Shown here piece by piece: positions 5,196-6,448 of a stretch of 6,448 nucleotides of DNA. Source of the stretch: JBJSXF01 sp046086225 (GTDB lineage: Bacteria; Actinomycetota; Acidimicrobiia; IMCC26256; PALSA-610); NCBI GenBank assembly GCA_046086225.1, contig JBJSXF010000190.1, forward strand, positions 1-6,448. The letters run 5' to 3'. A model generated the notes under the pieces. That model saw only the letters and a program-made list of their open reading frames with translations. It searched no databases and was not told where the DNA came from. Every line of letters starts with the position of its first letter. Within the stretch, counting starts at the first letter, position 1. A program made the position numbers and the translations under genes.

Positions 5196-6359
5196 GTGCG
5201 AACGAGACGATTCACCGCCCTCGCGGTCGGAGCCATCATGCTCCTCACCGTGGCGGCCTGCAGCAGTAACGACGACAGCAAGTCCGGATCCAGCGGCCCG
5301 CCCGCCGCCGGCGCCCCCGGTGAGGGAAGCCCGGCGGTCGGCTTCATCATGGTCGGACCGAAGGACGACTTCGGCTACAACCAGGCGGTCTACGAGGGTG
5401 CGATGGCGGTCGAGGAGGCCTATCCCGACCTCGAGGTGCTCACTGCCGAGAACGTCCCCGAAACCGACGAAGCGGCACGGGTCATGGAGGGCATGATCGA
5501 CAAGGGGGCCAAGATCCTCTTCGCGACCAGCTACGGGCACCTCGATGCGGCGAAGAAGGTGGCGGCCGCCCACCCCGACGTCGTCGTCGTGCACCAGGGC
5601 GGCACCATCGAAGGGGAGGCTCCGGCGAACCTGGGCACCTACTTCGGCACGGTGTACGAGCCCGTGTACCTGGCCGGGATCCTGGCCGGCAAGGCGACGA
5701 CGTCCGACAAGCTCGGCTACGTCTACGCCTTCCCGATTCCCCAGACCATTGCCAACATCAACGCCTTCCAGCTCGGGGCGGCCTCGGTGAACCCCGACGC
5801 CAAGACCTACGTGGTGAACACCTCGAACTGGTGTGACCCGGCGGCCCAGGCCCAGGCGGCCGAGAGCCTCCTCGGTCAGGGCATCGATGTGCTGACCCAG
5901 CACCAGGACTGCACGGCCACGATCACGAAGGCCGCCGAAGAGGCGGGCAAGTACGTGGTGGGCTACCACGCCGATGCGGCTGAGCTCGCGCCCGAGGGCT
6001 GGCTCGGTGGCTCGGAGTGGGACTGGACCGACCTGTACAACGATGTCGTGAAGGTGTCCCTCGCCGGCGACTTCACCGGGAGCATCTACAACGCCAATTA
6101 CCGGGTCGGTTACAAGGACGGCAAGAACCCGTTCATCCAGTCCGAGTTCGGCCCGTCGGTCACGGCGGAGACGAAGGCCCAGGTCGCCGAAGCCAAGACC
6201 GAGATCGAGACGACCGGTTCGCCGTTCGTCGGACCGATCCTGGCGAACGACGGCACGACGGTGCTCTTTGAGGACGGTGAGATCGGCGAGTACAGCACGG
6301 CGGAAGGGAAGAACTCCCTCTTCGTCGAGGGTGTCGTCGGAGAGATCCCGAAGAGCTGA
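5196..6359 (+). CDS. BMP-family (BmpA/PnrA-like) substrate-binding lipoprotein
   Basis: This is the extracytoplasmic receptor that delivers substrate to the adjacent importer, 387 residues from GTG 5196 (389 from ATG 5190). It has a basic N-terminus (RTRR), a hydrophobic core (about 7-18) and lipobox V-A-A-C with acylated C22, then a Ser/Pro/Gly/Ala-rich linker (about 23-47). The Bmp domain (PF02608 type) follows: 'GFIMVGPKDDFGYNQAVYEG' with D57-Q63 matching the usual D..[FY]NQ ligand-loop motif, 'FATSYGH' (109-115), 'YEPVYLAGILAGK', 'FPIPQTIANINAF' from F179, 'NWCDP' (W212, C213), 'TQHQDC' (C239) and 'GSEWDW' (W275, W277). Family members bind purine nucleosides or related purines; the actual ligand here is unknown. 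The mature part holds only C213 and C239 besides the lipid-anchored cysteine, so a disulfide is possible. Being last in the operon, after both permeases, is less common than a first position. Frame and length are intact. Confidence 0.93.
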   Translation: MRTRRFTALAVGAIMLLTVAACSSNDDSKSGSSGPPAAGAPGEGSPAVGFIMVGPKDDFGYNQAVYEGAMAVEEAYPDLEVLTAENVPETDEAARVMEGMIDKGAKILFATSYGHLDAAKKVAAAHPDVVVVHQGGTIEGEAPANLGTYFGTVYEPVYLAGILAGKATTSDKLGYVYAFPIPQTIANINAFQLGAASVNPDAKTYVVNTSNWCDPAAQAQAAESLLGQGIDVLTQHQDCTATITKAAEEAGKYVVGYHADAAELAPEGWLGGSEWDWTDLYNDVVKVSLAGDFTGSIYNANYRVGYKDGKNPFIQSEFGPSVTAETKAQVAEAKTEIETTGSPFVGPILANDGTTVLFEDGEIGEYSTAEGKNSLFVEGVVGEIPKS

Positions 6360-6364
6360 GCGGA

Positions 6365-6389
6365 TCCCCCGTTGCGGGGTGGTGGGGGA
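6365..6389 (+). terminator. GC-rich hairpin after the binding protein, probable operon terminator
   Basis: Six bases after the stop codon, CCCCG (6367-6371) and CGGGG (6375-6379) form a five-pair stem with a TTG loop. A competing stem, TCCCCC (6365-6370) with GGGGGA (6384-6389), uses the same left arm. No T-tract follows, so this would be a non-classical terminator or a mutually exclusive pair of structures. Its position directly after the last importer gene supports a transcript-end role. Confidence 0.4.
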
Positions 6390-6448
6390 GAAAGCCGGGC
6401 ACAACAACCCCACAGAAGAACACGGAGACGATAAGGGTCCAAACCCCC

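Noticed and set aside
5196..5230. Possible Tat (twin-arginine) signal in the binding protein (RTRRF)
   Set aside because: The residues after the arginine pair do not fit the S/T-R-R-x-F-L-K pattern, and a clear lipobox cysteine indicates an ordinary lipoprotein signal, probably Sec-dependent.
4998..6413. A 471-codon minus-strand open frame opposite the binding protein
   Set aside because: It mirrors the codon pattern of the lipoprotein gene and shows no recognisable domain; the + strand has a signal peptide, lipobox and Bmp motifs.
6360..6448. Start of another gene at the right edge
   Set aside because: A GGAG-like sequence occurs near 6424 but no ATG, GTG or TTG start follows at useful spacing before the window ends, so no gene can be supported.
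1..6448. CRISPR arrays, tRNA/rRNA genes, insertion sequences, phage or toxin-antitoxin genes
   Set aside because: No regularly spaced repeats, no tRNA-like cloverleaf, no transposase or integrase motifs and no terminal inverted repeats were seen; nearly all the sequence is accounted for by the genes described.

Overview
The window is a GC-rich, gene-dense stretch with every recognisable gene on the + strand. GTG starts are common, genes abut or overlap by four bases, and the binding protein has a lipoprotein signal. This points to a high-GC Gram-positive bacterium, most likely an actinobacterium. The exact lineage cannot be fixed from the sequence alone.

Layout. At 1-250 is the C-terminal end of a protein resembling the saccharopine-dehydrogenase-like oxidoreductases. 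It is followed at 303-740 by a small AtzH/HpxZ-type (DUF3225) protein, a family known from oxalurate/purine catabolism and from carboxyurea breakdown in s-triazine degradation. A 148-base gap (741-888) holds a hairpin right at the hpxZ-like stop codon and, at its other end, a perfect TGTATACA palindrome. That palindrome lies 13 bases before the GTG start of a GntR/FCD-type repressor (889-1587).

The repressor opens an operon for a complete BMP-type (YufNOPQ/BmpABC-like) ABC importer. It contains a double-nucleotide-binding-domain ATPase (1584-3116), two permeases (3113-4186 and 4183-5100), a short gap with a hairpin, and a lipoprotein substrate-binding protein (about 5196-6359). The first three junctions (regulator/ATPase, ATPase/permease 1, permease 1/permease 2) are identical GTGA start/stop overlaps, so regulator and membrane complex look translationally coupled. 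The 89 bases after the binding protein hold GC-rich hairpin sequence and no gene.

Interpretation. BMP-family importers usually carry purine nucleosides or related compounds. FCD regulators usually sense small carboxylates, and the HpxZ/AtzH family acts on purine- or triazine-derived carboxylated ureas or amides. Together these suggest uptake and breakdown of a purine or ureide nitrogen source under a self-regulated repressor. This is inference: no catabolic amidase or oxidase gene is visible in the window, and the hpxZ-like gene is separated from the transporter operon by its own promoter region.
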